NCBI RefSeq assembly: GCF_000400365.1
Contig: NZ_BAOG01000003.1
Span: 1-64,000, forward strand
Origin: Vibrio jasicida CAIM 1864 = LMG 25398
GTDB lineage: Bacteria > Pseudomonadota > Gammaproteobacteria > Enterobacterales > Vibrionaceae
Length of the DNA stretch: 64,000 bases
Direction of reading: 5' to 3'
The notes beneath the pieces are model-generated. The model searched no databases. It was given only the letters and a program-made list of their open reading frames with translations, and had not been told where the DNA came from. Shown here in pieces: positions 17,289 to 26,369 of the stretch. Made by a program: the position numbers and the translations under genes. How positions within the stretch are numbered: position 1 is the first letter of the stretch; every line of letters begins with the position of its first letter.

Positions 17289-17950
17289 TGTCTAATTACA
17301 CCAAAGAAATTCAACACTTGGTTAATTCTGCTCTGGAAGAACTGGATCAGGAACATCGTTCAGGTAAATTGGCGAATGCGCCAGTTGCTAACAATCATTA
17401 CTTGGTTCGTTGGGTGACCAAAGCGCTAAAGTCACAGCGTTTCGGTCGCACTGTTGGGGATGATTTAACGCGTTGGCAAAAAGCGGGTCGTTCAAAAGGG
17501 AACGATGCTGGCTTGCTGTTTATCTTCAAACGTATTTCTGCTTATTACGCACAATTCTTCCCAGAAGGCGAAGAACAGAAAGTGATCAAAGATTCAGACA
17601 TTGAAGCGTTTTTGGATCTTATGGAGCAAGCTCAGTGGGAAGTGTCGACTTCTGAGCAACTGATTGGTTGTGGTAAAGTACAAATCTTCACTGAGGGTCA
17701 AAACTCTCTGGCGCTTTGTGCAGACCAATGTGAAAGCTGTTTTGATGGTGAAGTGCTTGCTAAACCGATGAGTTGGTTTGTTCGCGGTAACCACGCTGAA
17801 TTTGTCGAGAAAGCAACGCAAGCTGGCTACATGGTCCATAAGGTGACCGATTACAAGTCAATGGTGAAATACCACGGTGAATACCTGATCTTCCCTGCGA
17901 ATGAAGGTAATCAGCTGGCAGAGATCCCGTTGTCATTTAAAGCAGACTAG
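17288..17950 (+). CDS. DUF2913 family protein
   Basis: 220 residues starting MSNYTKEIQHLVNSALEEL, with the ATG overlapping the bcr stop (TAATG) and AGGAAGAAAGGCG upstream. The protein is soluble with no signal peptide. I assign it to DUF2913, a gammaproteobacterial family without a known function, from general resemblance (GKLANAPVANNHYLVRWVTK near the start and YLIFPANEGNQLAEIPL at the end). It has two Cys pairs in the middle (LCADQCESCF) that could bind a metal. Translational coupling to a drug efflux gene is the only functional hint. Confidence 0.7.
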   Translation: MSNYTKEIQHLVNSALEELDQEHRSGKLANAPVANNHYLVRWVTKALKSQRFGRTVGDDLTRWQKAGRSKGNDAGLLFIFKRISAYYAQFFPEGEEQKVIKDSDIEAFLDLMEQAQWEVSTSEQLIGCGKVQIFTEGQNSLALCADQCESCFDGEVLAKPMSWFVRGNHAEFVEKATQAGYMVHKVTDYKSMVKYHGEYLIFPANEGNQLAEIPLSFKAD

Positions 17951-18033
17951 ACCGTATTAAGCATCTCAATAAGTAATCGACTTTCACCTACAAGTGAGCG
18001 AAAAACGTTACTTATCGGAGATTACGGTTCTTT

Positions 18034-18068
18034 AAAGCGTACATACTGTGGTGTGTACGCTTTTTTGT
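18034..18068 (+). terminator. Intrinsic terminator of the bcr-DUF2913 operon
   Basis: GCGTACA (18037-18043) / TGTACGC (18054-18060) with a 10-base loop is followed by TTTTTTG. Confidence 0.88.
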
Positions 18069-18102
18069 TTTTGAGGGCCTGACATTTACTTCTATCGAGC
18101 GA

Positions 18103-20007
18103 TTAAACAAACTTATGGCTGTGGTCGTAGAAATTCATGATGCGCTTCAGGGCCCAATCTCGATATCGGTCGGATTCAATTAAAATGTCATGCCTTGCAT
18201 GAGGAATGCTTAGAAGCCTTGAACTGGCACAATGCTCATTGAAGAAGTCTTGGGCAGGCAAGGACACAACGTTATCCCCCTCCGGTTGCACGATTAAAAT
18301 CGGCGTTTTAATGTCTTTGGCTTGAGCTAAACAATTTTTACCGGCAGCAACGGCTTCACTAATCCACTTAGGGCTAACACCGCCGAGTCTCAAGTTGGGA
18401 TGGTTGCTCAACAAATCACTGTAGGCTTTAAAGCGATTAGGGCTACTTGTATGATCATTGCCTTCAAAGGTTTTGGTCACAAATGCTGTTTGGGTAGGGG
18501 CGAAATTCGGTGTTTTCTGAAGTTGACTGATGAGTTTAATGGTGGCCGTTTGAATGCCGCCAACCACTTTGGGTAATTTGATACCAAACATTGGGCTTGT
18601 TAGAGCGCAAGCTTTAACGTTGTGATCATAACTCGCGAGGTATTGAGTTGCGACAGCACCTCCCATCGAGTGGGCGAGCATCATAACTTCGTCTTTATGT
18701 TGGCTCTCTACAACCTCTTCAAGAAACTGAGCTAAGTCTTCAACATAATGTTCAAATTGGTCCACGTGTCCAAGTTCGCTGTGTTCTGCCAAGCGTTGCG
18801 ACTCTCCCTGACCTCGATGATCAAAGGAATAGATATTGAAGTATTGGCTGAGTTCGTAAATGACTTCTTTGTACTTCCAAAACGATTCATTTCGCCCCTG
18901 AACAATGACTAACGTTCTTGTATGGTTTTGAGGGTTCACGTTAATCCAAGCGATATCATTATTCATCGCACCTTTAAAGTAACCGCTCTTTCTGTTTTGC
19001 CATACGTCATCTATTTGATGGTGATAATCCTGCTTATGGTGGCTCAATTCCGAGGTAATGGGGTGATAGCGTTTATAGGGCTTGTGAGGAATATTGAGTT
19101 TTCTTCCTATGCTGGTCACAAACAAGCGGCCCAGTTGAGCACCGTGCAAATAGTCGGCATCAAGTTGTTTTTTCGTACTCTCAACAACCGAAGATTGTAA
19201 GTTCCGCGCTGGAGAAATCTCGTAAATGTTTACATCATCAGGAGGAGAGGCGAGAAAGCGTCGAGTTTGTCGATAAGTTTCTTCGTGTTTGAGCAAAATA
19301 GCCGACAGTTCACTCATTGTTTTGGATGGCGCGCGCTTTAGCACTGCTTCTATTAAAGGATGATGTTCGTCAAAATCGATGGGCATCGTCCGGATCACGA
19401 CGATGTGTTTGTAACCTCGACGATAAGCTTCTTCAACTGGGATTGGTGCAGAAACACCGCCGTCTAACCAACGTGCGCCATTAAACACAACGGGCTTTTT
19501 GTGCAGAGCGGGAATAGCACAAGATGCTCTCAGCACATCCTTCCAATTATCAACGGTGACATCAAAACATTCTGTCGTTAGGTTCCGTGCGTGTGTCGCG
19601 ACGGCGACGACTTGCTTTGTTTTGAGTAAATCAGAACCTTTTTCCCAGTTTAACGGGATGCTTATCTCGGCATTGTCTACTAAAAAATCTAAGTCAAACC
19701 CTTCACCATTGAGCAAGTATTTCGTGAGTTTAAAGAACTCAGGGCGTCGTGTTGTTTCTGTGATGATTTTGTAGGCATGCCCTTGATGCCCACAGATATA
19801 CGAGGCGAGGTTGAGAGAGCCCGCAGAAGTACCAATCAGCAAATCAAAAGGATTGAAATCAGCATGCAGGAAGGCATCTAACACGCCTGCAGTAAAAATG
19901 CCTCGCTGACCGCCTCCCTCTGTCACCAACGCGATCTTATCGACGTGTTGCTGACGAAGCATAAAGTTATCGTGGTGTTTACTGCTAATGATGTATCGAT
20001 TGCCCAT
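18103..20007 (-). CDS. Double phospholipase: patatin-like domain fused to a lysophospholipase-type alpha/beta hydrolase
   Basis: 634 residues. Residues 20-310 are a patatin-like (YjjU-type) phospholipase: oxyanion loop EGGGQRGIF, nucleophile Ser 61 in IGTSAGS, and the catalytic Asp in RWLDGGVSAP. Residues 330-634 are a separate alpha/beta hydrolase of the PldB/monoglyceride lipase type: DHRGQGES, nucleophile in LAHSMGGAVA, acid near QPEGDNVVS and His in PHARHDIL. Both sites look complete, so the protein could remove both acyl chains of a phospholipid. No signal peptide is visible. A GGA lies 6 bases before ATG 20007; an internal Met 16 is an alternative start. Confidence 0.85.
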   Translation of the reverse strand: MGNRYIISSKHHDNFMLRQQHVDKIALVTEGGGQRGIFTAGVLDAFLHADFNPFDLLIGTSAGSLNLASYICGHQGHAYKIITETTRRPEFFKLTKYLLNGEGFDLDFLVDNAEISIPLNWEKGSDLLKTKQVVAVATHARNLTTECFDVTVDNWKDVLRASCAIPALHKKPVVFNGARWLDGGVSAPIPVEEAYRRGYKHIVVIRTMPIDFDEHHPLIEAVLKRAPSKTMSELSAILLKHEETYRQTRRFLASPPDDVNIYEISPARNLQSSVVESTKKQLDADYLHGAQLGRLFVTSIGRKLNIPHKPYKRYHPITSELSHHKQDYHHQIDDVWQNRKSGYFKGAMNNDIAWINVNPQNHTRTLVIVQGRNESFWKYKEVIYELSQYFNIYSFDHRGQGESQRLAEHSELGHVDQFEHYVEDLAQFLEEVVESQHKDEVMMLAHSMGGAVATQYLASYDHNVKACALTSPMFGIKLPKVVGGIQTATIKLISQLQKTPNFAPTQTAFVTKTFEGNDHTSSPNRFKAYSDLLSNHPNLRLGGVSPKWISEAVAAGKNCLAQAKDIKTPILIVQPEGDNVVSLPAQDFFNEHCASSRLLSIPHARHDILIESDRYRDWALKRIMNFYDHSHKFV

Positions 20008-20154
20008 TGTGATTCCAAAATCTGCTTAACGTTATAGTCACTAAGTTCAGAACAAAGCCGGTCTAAAAAGGTATGAGCTAAGAATAATATGGAGATTGTA
20101 CTGAAATAAATTCAATTAAATTTACAGAGTGTTAATCAATATAGAACCTTTCCA

Positions 20155-20200
20155 ATAGCACTCTCAAATAGCCTTTATCTGCTTTGTTTGAAAGTGCTAT
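20155..20200. repeat. Inverted repeat downstream of the SDR gene
   Basis: ATAGCACTCTCAAA (20155-20168) pairs with TTTGAAAGTGCTAT (20187-20200) in 13 of 14 positions. It follows the SDR-DUF2867 stop on the minus strand but lacks a T run, so termination is possible but weak. Confidence 0.45.
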
Positions 20201-20223
20201 GAGAGGCCAAGCGCAATGGGGCG

Positions 20224-21663
20224 TTACTCCCGCTCTAGATGCTCTGCTTCTTTGGCGATCGCTTTTACCATACCTTTGAAGATGAATAGGTGTGCTGGCA
20301 TCATCGCAAACCAGTAAAGCAAACCAGGGAAGCCTTGCGGGTGCCACCATGCGGTGATATCGAATTCGCGCTCTTCGCCATCGTCTTTGATTGTAATTTC
20401 TAAACGACCAAGTCCGGGACCTTTCATACCGAAAAACAGTGAGAGGAACTGGTTCTCTTCGCAGCGAATGACCTTCCATGAATCAATGAAATCACCTACT
20501 TTGAGCTCTGGCCCCGGTGGTGAAACTCGAATGGGTTTTCCTCCACCAAAGAAGATATCAAGCCACTCTCGGGTGCGCCAAAGGATGTTGGCAAAGTAAT
20601 AGCCTTTTTCAGGGCTCCCGATCTTTTGTGCGACTTTCCAAAGTGATTCTGCAGAAGCTTTTGTCTTAATGCTTGCTCCTGCTTGTTTTGGATAATAGCC
20701 GTAGCCTGGTTGCCAACGTTTGAGAGCTGCTGGTTCAAACCCCCATACGTTACTACGCACAAAAGTTCCCTCCGTAGCGATGGTGTCCGCTACGGACTGT
20801 TCATAGCTGATTAACTCTTGTGGAAATCGCTCGTGAATGGCTTTGGTATTGGCAATGTAATCGTGCTCTAAACCAGCAAGCAGCGCTTTACCAATACTTG
20901 TGGGAACTGACGTCACAATGGCTAACCAATACGATGCCATTTTGGGTGTTAGCAGTGGCGTTGACCACAGTCTGTAAGGTTTCTTCGTTATTTTACAAAT
21001 GACTTCAAATTGCTCGCGATAACTTAATGTATCCGGCCCACCAACTTCATAGATTTCACTTTCTGTTGGTTTGGTTTCTGCCAGTTCCAGCAAATAGTGA
21101 TTGAGGTTGGGTAGGGCGATTGGGTTAGCTTTGGAGTCGACCCACTTAGGCGCAATCAGAATCGGCAGGTTATAGACGAAGTCACGCATGATCTCGAATG
21201 CCGCAGACCCTGGCCCAATAATCACGCCTGCGCGAAGCTCGGTAACAGGAACACCGGCTTGACGAATGATCTTCCCCGTCGCTTTACGTGCTGCTAAGTG
21301 TTGAGAGTTGCCGGTTTGAGGCTGAATCGCACTCAAATAGATCACGTGTTCTACGCGACTTTTCTCAAGCGCATTTTTAAAGTTCTCTGCGAGGTTTAAC
21401 TCGTACTCAACAAAGTCGTGACCTTGTGCCATACCATGCACAAGGAAGAACACCAAATCAAAATCATTTACGACTTCAAGCGTCGCTTCTGCGTCTGCGA
21501 GGTCTAAATAAGTGAGAGTGAGATTAGGGTGTGGCTGAGTTCGAGATTCTAAATAGTCAATATGACGAGCTGCTGCAGTGACAATGTAACCTTTATCGAT
21601 CAGTTGTGGAAGAAGTTGAGAGCCTATGTAGCCGGAAGCCCCGAGTACCAACACCTTTTTCAT
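20224..21663 (-). CDS. SDR/NmrA-type NAD(P)-binding protein with C-terminal DUF2867
   Basis: 479 residues. The N-terminus MKKVLVLGASGYIGSQLLPQ is a Rossmann fold (GASGYIG) of the atypical short-chain dehydrogenase or NmrA type; DLVFFLVHGMAQGHDF and VIYLSAIQPQTG follow. The last 150 residues are DUF2867 (ESLWKVAQKIGSPEKGYYF to the end), a START-like domain that could hold a lipid or hydrophobic ligand. ATG 21663 has AAGGA 6 bases upstream; the longer frame adds 12 residues with no signal. The substrate is unknown. It lies divergent from a MATE pump. Confidence 0.85.
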   Translation of the reverse strand: MKKVLVLGASGYIGSQLLPQLIDKGYIVTAAARHIDYLESRTQPHPNLTLTYLDLADAEATLEVVNDFDLVFFLVHGMAQGHDFVEYELNLAENFKNALEKSRVEHVIYLSAIQPQTGNSQHLAARKATGKIIRQAGVPVTELRAGVIIGPGSAAFEIMRDFVYNLPILIAPKWVDSKANPIALPNLNHYLLELAETKPTESEIYEVGGPDTLSYREQFEVICKITKKPYRLWSTPLLTPKMASYWLAIVTSVPTSIGKALLAGLEHDYIANTKAIHERFPQELISYEQSVADTIATEGTFVRSNVWGFEPAALKRWQPGYGYYPKQAGASIKTKASAESLWKVAQKIGSPEKGYYFANILWRTREWLDIFFGGGKPIRVSPPGPELKVGDFIDSWKVIRCEENQFLSLFFGMKGPGLGRLEITIKDDGEEREFDITAWWHPQGFPGLLYWFAMMPAHLFIFKGMVKAIAKEAEHLERE

Positions 21664-21757
21664 TATGAATCCTTTTATTACTGGTGGATTAGTCACCACT
21701 GGGTATAATCATGAGACACTTTTCCCGTTCTATCAATAAGTTGTCGTCGGAGCGAGC

Positions 21758-23134
21758 ATGACTTTTTTCTCACAATTGGTTATTCATGCTGATAAGTCGT
21801 TTTTACGTCGACTATTTGCCATCGCATTACCCATAACTTTACAGAGCATGATGTTCTCCAGCCGAAGCTTGGTGGACGTACTGATGCTCGGTCAATTGGG
21901 AGAGGCTGAAATTGCTGCGGTCGGCGTTGCGGCAAGAGCGACATTCGTTACGACCATCATGCTCCTTGGCGTCACAACCGGCGGGGCGTTGTTAACAGCG
22001 CAGTACTGGGGAGCGGGAAACAAAGTAGGTGTAAGGCAAAGTACGTCGTTGACGTGGATGATCTCCATGGTTTTCGCTGCCCTTACGGTGGTGTTGTTCG
22101 TTCTGTTCCCAGAACCAATCATGCGCCTGACAACGGATTCGGAAGAGGTGATTCGACTTGGTGCTGATTATCTCGTTATTTCATCGGTTAGTATGTTTGC
22201 TGTAGCCTGTGTCGCAAGTATGGCTGTCGGTCTTCGAGCCATGCATCAACCCGGGCTTAGCACCTTTTTCAGTGGCATCGGCATTCTGTCCAACATCTTC
22301 CTTAACTGGGTGCTCATTTTTGGTCAATTTGGCTTTCCTGCAATGGGTATTAAAGGGGCTGCCATTGCCACCGTTATCAGTGGTGCTATTGAAGTAACTT
22401 GTTTATTCAGTTACCTGTGGTTTAAAAAACACATCATTGCGTTTTGTTTGGATGATATTCGTGCCAGCTTGGTGTTGGATAAAATTACACGTTTCTTGAA
22501 GCTCTCTCTTCCGACCACATTTAACTTCCTTGCTTGGGCGGGTGGTTTGTTTGCCTATCATGCGATTATGGGGCAAGCAGGCGTTCAAGGTTTAGCGGCA
22601 TTGTCAGTAATGACGCCGGTAGAGTCAATTGCTCTAGCTATGATGATTGGTTCATCTAACGCCGCGGCAGTATTGGTGGGCAATCAATTGGGAGCGAAGA
22701 ACTTTGGCCCTGTTTATTATCAAGCTTGGGCGACGGTGATCCTCAATGTGGCGATTGCTATCGTGGTGGCGATTTTACTTCTGTTTTCTAACCAACTTAT
22801 TCTCGACGCCTTCAGTGCGTTGACACCAGAAACGCGCCACCTAGCTGAACAGTTTATGGTGATTCTTGCCGTCGGCGTGGTTCTTCGCTCTGTTCCTATG
22901 ATGGCCATTGTCGGTGTGCTTCGTGCGGGTGGGGATGTGAAGTTCTGCTTGTACCAAGATCTGATTGCGCAATGGGTGATTAGCATTCCTCTTGCCGCCT
23001 TTGGTGCTATCTACCTAGGCTTTGAACCACAATGGGTTTACTTATTGTTTCTAACCGAGGAAGTGGTTAAGTGGGGGACATGTTTACACCGCATGGCGAG
23101 TAAGAAATGGATGAAAAATTTGATCGATGCTTAA
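21758..23134 (+). CDS. MATE family efflux transporter
   Basis: 458 residues, 12 predicted helices in two related halves. The N-terminal LFAIALPITLQSMMFSSRSLVDVLMLGQLG and the second-half LPTTFNFLAWAGGLFAYHAI match the family, as does GNQLGAKNFG, the usual loop after helix 8. MATE proteins use Na+ or H+ to export cationic drugs and metabolites. GGAG lies 8 bases ahead of the start. The gene is divergent from the SDR-DUF2867 gene; a TATAAT box at 21705-21710 could serve as its -10. Confidence 0.93.
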   Translation: MTFFSQLVIHADKSFLRRLFAIALPITLQSMMFSSRSLVDVLMLGQLGEAEIAAVGVAARATFVTTIMLLGVTTGGALLTAQYWGAGNKVGVRQSTSLTWMISMVFAALTVVLFVLFPEPIMRLTTDSEEVIRLGADYLVISSVSMFAVACVASMAVGLRAMHQPGLSTFFSGIGILSNIFLNWVLIFGQFGFPAMGIKGAAIATVISGAIEVTCLFSYLWFKKHIIAFCLDDIRASLVLDKITRFLKLSLPTTFNFLAWAGGLFAYHAIMGQAGVQGLAALSVMTPVESIALAMMIGSSNAAAVLVGNQLGAKNFGPVYYQAWATVILNVAIAIVVAILLLFSNQLILDAFSALTPETRHLAEQFMVILAVGVVLRSVPMMAIVGVLRAGGDVKFCLYQDLIAQWVISIPLAAFGAIYLGFEPQWVYLLFLTEEVVKWGTCLHRMASKKWMKNLIDA

Positions 23135-23263
23135 GAAGGGTCGCGAGACAAGTTGCATTTGTAGTCTGATAGTGTGATCAACTATTCAAATTACTTCCTA
23201 CCAACCGGATTTTAGTGTAGATTCTGATTCCAATTTTTAAACACCATTTGAGCGGCAAAATCA

Positions 23264-23935
23264 ATGTTGAAACTGTCAGACCTATGTAAAGGCTATGTAG
23301 ACGGGGGCGAATTTCATCCTGTACTACAAGGGGCAGAATTAACATTACAACAGGGTGAACAAGTTGCATTAATGGGAGAGAGTGGTTCAGGTAAGAGTAC
23401 ACTCCTTAATTTAATTGCAGGCCTTGATACCGCTGACTCTGGTGAAATCCAATACCCAAGTTTCGCGATGCACAGTGCTCCAGAGCGCTTAAGAACACTT
23501 TATCGTCGAAACAACATCGGCAACATCTTTCAGCAATTCAACCTGCTGCCTACTTTGAATATTGCAGATAACATCCGTTTCTGTCGCCAGTTAAAAGGCT
23601 TGCCTGAAGACAAAGGTTTATGGCGCCAAATTCTCTCTGCACTCGATCTTATGCCGCTTTTAGGGCGTTATCCAGAAGAGGTATCAGGTGGACAGCAGCA
23701 GCGCGCTGCGATTGCTCGTGCGCTGTATATGGAGCCGAAGATCTTACTTGCCGATGAGCCGACTGGTAGCTTAGATGAACGAAATGCTGAAGCGGTAATG
23801 CGCTTATTGACCAGCCTTGCTCGTCAGCTTGAGTGTACGCTGTTGTTGGTGACGCACAGTGAAAAGGTCGCTGAGCACATGGAAGGCCGCATTCGTCTTC
23901 AAGGAGGGCAATTGCATGTTATGGCCCGTAGTTAA
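23264..23935 (+). CDS. ABC transporter ATP-binding protein (LolD/AttE-like)
   Basis: 223 residues. Walker A LMGESGSGKSTLLNLIAG, Q-loop FQQFNLLPTLNI, signature VSGGQQQRAAIARAL, Walker B ILLADEPTGSLDERN and the H-loop LLVTHSEKV are all intact. This is the LolD/MacB type ATPase that works with FtsX-fold permeases. The permease gene starts 20 bases inside its 3' end, so the two are translationally coupled, and a lipocalin-like secreted protein follows. The set is like the AttEFGH system described from Agrobacterium. Confidence 0.93.
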   Translation: MLKLSDLCKGYVDGGEFHPVLQGAELTLQQGEQVALMGESGSGKSTLLNLIAGLDTADSGEIQYPSFAMHSAPERLRTLYRRNNIGNIFQQFNLLPTLNIADNIRFCRQLKGLPEDKGLWRQILSALDLMPLLGRYPEEVSGGQQQRAAIARALYMEPKILLADEPTGSLDERNAEAVMRLLTSLARQLECTLLLVTHSEKVAEHMEGRIRLQGGQLHVMARS

Positions 23936-26369
23936 GGCGCTACTCGGTCATTACCGTCGTTACCCACTTCAAATTATTCTTGTTTGGCTTGGTTTAACCC
24001 TCGGAGTATCACTCCTTGTTGGTGTGACTTCAATTAACCAACACGCGAAACAGAGCTACGAAACTGGTGAGAAACTTTTTTCCAACCCTTTGCCTTACCG
24101 TATTCGTACTAAACACTCTGCAAACAAAATTCCTCAAGGCTTTTATATCCAGCTTCGTCGTGCTGGTTTTAATCAATGCGCACCATTTGATGTTCTACAT
24201 TTAGACACCAACACCGATATAAGTTTGATGCTAGTGGGGGTTGACCCTGTTGCATTGCTGCCGCTACAGCAAGGTAAATCGCTTAAAGATCTTCCAATGC
24301 TGACGTTAATGAAGCCGCCATATCCAATCTTAGTCAGTCAAGATTTAGCTGCACATATGTCATGGAGTAATGGGGACTTTATTACGCTGAATGATGGCAG
24401 TCAGCTCGGACCTTTGAAGGTTGATAGTGACAACTTGCTTTCTGGTACGCGTTTAGTCACGGACATCTCTCTATTAAGAATGCTGCAACGCAGTTCAGGA
24501 TTGTCTGCGATTGCTTGTGGTGAAATGCCAGAGGAAAAAGTTCTGGCGCTAAAAAACATGCTACCTAATGGCATGACGTTGGTGCGCAATAGCCGAACAG
24601 AGTTAGAATCGCTTACTAAAGCATTCCACATGAATTTAACGGCCATGGGAATGTTGTCCTTCCTTGTTGGTTTGTTTATCTTCTATCAAGCAATGTCTCT
24701 GTCTTTTATCCAACGTCAACGTTTAGTTGGTATTCTTCGCCAAACGGGCGTGAATGGCATGCAGCTCGCACAGGCATTGATGTTAGAACTGACCATTCTA
24801 GTTTTGGTTGCATGGGCTTGTGGTAACTTCTTCGGGTTGATCTTAGCGAATGAACTGATTCCTGCAGTGTCATCCAGCTTAAGTGATTTATACGATGCCA
24901 ACGTTGGTCTCACCATTGGTTGGTCATGGGAATCGAGTTTATATAGCTTGGCAATGTCGGCGTTGGGCGCTCTGATTTCTTGTTTATGGCCTTTGATTCG
25001 TTTGTTGAAATCACAACCCATCCGTCTTTCTTCTCGTTTATCTTTGATGCGCTTTGCTGGACGTGAATTCTCTTGGCAGGCGTTTGCTGCTTGTGCTTTT
25101 TGTGTGGCGGCCGTTGCGGTTTATCAAGCTCCAAGAACGCAAGAGTCAGGTTTTGCTATCATCGCGCTAATGTTGATCAGCGTGGCGTTGTTTATGCCAT
25201 TTTTGATGTGGCATATGTTCCAAAGTTTCTCTTATTCATTACGTTGGGTTCGTGTCCGTTGGTTCTTCGCTGATGCGGCGGCAAGCATGAGTTACCGGGG
25301 TGTTGCTACGATGGCCTTTATGCTGGCACTTGCGGCGAACATTGGTGTTGAGACCATGGTAGGCAGTTTCCGTGATACGACCGACAAATGGTTGAGCCAA
25401 CGTCTTGCTGCAGATATCTACATCTACCCTACGAACAACTCAGCAGCTCGCATGAGTGCTTGGTTAAAAGAACAACCAGAGGTCGATACCGTTTGGTGGC
25501 GTTGGGAAAAAGATGTGCCTACGGAACGTGGAGCGCTTCAAGTAGTGAGTACAGGGGCTTCGGAAGGGGAACTTGATTCACTCACAGTAAAACTTGGTGT
25601 GCCTAATTATTGGTATCACTTACATCATTCAAAAAGTCTGATGGTCAGTGAGTCTATGGCATTGAAGCTCGACATTCGCCCTGGTGACTATATTGATCTT
25701 CAGCCACCGTTAGGGGGAGGGTGGCAAGTTGTTGGGGTGTACTACGACTATGGCAACCCCTACAACCAAGTGATGATGTCGCACCGAAATTGGCTGTATG
25801 ATTTTGCGGGCTCAGGTAACGTTGGGCTTGGCGTTTTACTTGAAGACAATGTTAATGGCGAAGGTTTGAAACGTCGCTTAGAAAACGTGTTCCGCTTGTC
25901 ACAAGACCGAGTCTTCGACAACAACAATATCTATAACCAAGCCATGCGAGTGTTTGACCACACCTTTGCGATTGCAGGCACACTAGGCAACATTACATTG
26001 ATTATTGCTGTGTTTGGCTTGTTCTTTGCCACCCTTGCTGGCGAGTTTTCACGGCAAAGGCACTTTTCTTTACTTCGTTGTATGGGCGTGTCGGGTAAAG
26101 AGCTTGTCCTCCTTGGTGGGTTACAGTTGTTTGCTTTTGGTATGATCTCCGCCATTATTGCCGTTCCGCTCGGATTAGCGTTGGCACATTTGATTGTTGA
26201 TATCATTATTAAGCAATCTTTTGGCTGGTCTTTAGAGTTGCAAACGATCCCTTGGGAGTATGTTCAGACGATTGCTTGGGCGATGTTTGCCATCATGATC
26301 GCGGGGGCATTGCCAGTGATCAGAATGATTAAGAGTACTCCGATGAAGTCGTTGAGGGATGCTCTGTGA
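23916..26369 (+). CDS. FtsX-type ABC transporter permease, long two-domain form
   Basis: 817 residues starting MLWPVVKALLGHYRRYPLQI. AAGGAGGGC lies 6 bases before ATG 23916, inside the end of the ATPase gene; the longer frame has no such signal. There is a first helix at about 20-40, a periplasmic domain, three helices (about 240-350), then a second cluster of helices and periplasmic domain, and three final helices (from about 690). This is the two-FtsX-domain form used to extract or insert lipids and lipoproteins rather than import solutes. With the ATPase and the next gene it makes one operon. Confidence 0.9.
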   Translation: MLWPVVKALLGHYRRYPLQIILVWLGLTLGVSLLVGVTSINQHAKQSYETGEKLFSNPLPYRIRTKHSANKIPQGFYIQLRRAGFNQCAPFDVLHLDTNTDISLMLVGVDPVALLPLQQGKSLKDLPMLTLMKPPYPILVSQDLAAHMSWSNGDFITLNDGSQLGPLKVDSDNLLSGTRLVTDISLLRMLQRSSGLSAIACGEMPEEKVLALKNMLPNGMTLVRNSRTELESLTKAFHMNLTAMGMLSFLVGLFIFYQAMSLSFIQRQRLVGILRQTGVNGMQLAQALMLELTILVLVAWACGNFFGLILANELIPAVSSSLSDLYDANVGLTIGWSWESSLYSLAMSALGALISCLWPLIRLLKSQPIRLSSRLSLMRFAGREFSWQAFAACAFCVAAVAVYQAPRTQESGFAIIALMLISVALFMPFLMWHMFQSFSYSLRWVRVRWFFADAAASMSYRGVATMAFMLALAANIGVETMVGSFRDTTDKWLSQRLAADIYIYPTNNSAARMSAWLKEQPEVDTVWWRWEKDVPTERGALQVVSTGASEGELDSLTVKLGVPNYWYHLHHSKSLMVSESMALKLDIRPGDYIDLQPPLGGGWQVVGVYYDYGNPYNQVMMSHRNWLYDFAGSGNVGLGVLLEDNVNGEGLKRRLENVFRLSQDRVFDNNNIYNQAMRVFDHTFAIAGTLGNITLIIAVFGLFFATLAGEFSRQRHFSLLRCMGVSGKELVLLGGLQLFAFGMISAIIAVPLGLALAHLIVDIIIKQSFGWSLELQTIPWEYVQTIAWAMFAIMIAGALPVIRMIKSTPMKSLRDAL

